From Atrichornis clamosus (Eukaryota; Chordata; Aves; Passeriformes; Menuridae), in the NCBI GenBank assembly GCA_013400975.1, contig WBMZ01012704.1:62001-126000 (forward strand): a DNA stretch of 64,000 nucleotides, given 5' to 3'. Positions 63,078 through 64,000 of the stretch are shown here, piece by piece. Position numbers and translations under genes: made by a program. The stretch's first letter is position 1; the number at the start of each line of letters is the position of its first letter. The notes below the pieces were generated by a model. That model was not told the DNA's origin and made no database searches. It was given only the letters and a program-made list of their open reading frames with translations.

Positions 63078-64000
63078 ACAGATCACCAAATCCAGGGGTA
63101 GAAAGGAATTTCCTTCCAAGCCAGGGTGATAGCACCACCAGGGTAGAAGGTCATTGCTTTTCTCTGTAACAATGGCATAGTCCAATCCCCAGCATCCTCT
63201 GGGCTTTTATCCTTACAAATCAGCTTCTGCTCGAACAGGACGAGTCATCAGCTCTAGCTCTAGATCTTTCCTTGCTCTTTTCTGTGACTTTTCATTGAAT
63301 TTCTCATACTTCCACTTTTGTATTAAAGTTAAGGTTTACTTGCAATGGGCAAAGGAGATTTTTACGGCTTTGTGGTATCTGCTCTGTGAGGAACAGGGAT
63401 TCTGTAAATCTTTGTAGATTAAATATTGATCAGATGAGGGCTTTTGATGTCAGGGCACTGGACTGATGATTTAGGCAGTCCTTTTGGTCTGTGCCTGAGA
63501 AGCCCTGCAGAACAGCACAGTCATAATCCCCTTGCTTGTGGATGATGAGGATGAGGGGTTGCACCATGATAAATGCATAGTAGAAATTGCACAATTAGCT
63601 CAGGGCAGAGTTTTCCCAAACTATTTAGTAGAATTCTTTCTAAAAGATACATGTCTGTAAAAACTTGTTAGGGAGAACAGTCAGAGATTTCTCACCACTG
63701 AATTAAGAAAATACATCTTTGTCATGGAATAAATTTTCTTCCTAAAAGGGTGCCATTGCAGTGTCACATTCATGTTCATTTGTCACTGGCAAACACACTG
63801 GTGATCACTGCCTAGTTCCTCATGGTCCCTTGCTGGAATCATGAGGCCATACATCCAATACCCTCTCCTTACCATGGAGGATCACCAATTTGCACAGGTC
63901 TAAGGTCAGCAGGAGACAAATAAAGCATGCACTTGCTCATTAGCTGTTGGGTTTCATATCCTTTTGCAGTCATCCAAATTCAGGGGTTTATCCAGGGCCT
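63078..64000. other. No gene recognised
   Basis: Right-hand flank of the long LTR. AT-rich, frames short. No primer-binding-site-like sequence follows the LTR end. Confidence 0.55.

Overview
This is vertebrate nuclear DNA, almost certainly from a bird. At least seven clear fragments of CR1 non-LTR retrotransposons are present. They carry the avian-type 3' UTR and the ATTCTATG-type or TATTC-type tails, and two solo LTRs of endogenous retroviruses lie near the right end. The rest is AT-rich and CpG-poor, without operons, ribosome binding sites or dense coding. I recognise no complete host gene, no tRNA or rRNA and no CRISPR array. Isolated open frames of 60-240 codons on both strands are at about the level expected by chance in 64 kb. 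The window is best read as a gene desert or the inside of a very large intron; the sequence alone cannot say which. The long CpG-containing solo LTR belongs to a type I associate with neoavian genomes, so a passerine or other neoavian is my guess.

Layout. Positions 1-31 kb hold no mobile element I can recognise. They contain a small GC-rich, CpG-rich patch near 1.7-1.93 kb, a CpG-containing hairpin followed by seven T near 17.1 kb, a homeodomain-like AT-rich block near 12.9-13.1 kb, and a few short simple repeats. From 31 kb on, old retroelements appear: CR1 pieces at 31.1-31.35 kb (+), 32.8-33.1 kb (+, internally deleted), 43.0-43.9 kb (-, with a reverse-transcriptase C-terminal remnant), 47.0-47.3 kb (-), 52.9-53.1 kb (-), 56.9-57.1 kb (-), possibly an ancient copy at 59.4-59.8 kb (-), and 60.6-61.5 kb (+).

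The right end is the most structured part. A 26-unit (GAATA/GGATA) microsatellite abuts the tail of a minus-strand CR1, with a single N inside a short duplication that looks like an assembly seam. A 423-bp solo LTR with TGTAG...CTACA ends and a 4-bp target duplication follows. Last comes a 1,109-bp solo LTR with TGTATTGGG...CCCAGTACA ends, a TATA-like box and AATAAA.

No genes work together here in any visible way. I found no novel biological system. The items worth checking are the CpG patch with a minus-strand exon-like frame, the 17.1-kb hairpin, the two candidate conserved non-coding blocks, and the repeat-by-repeat history of the right end.
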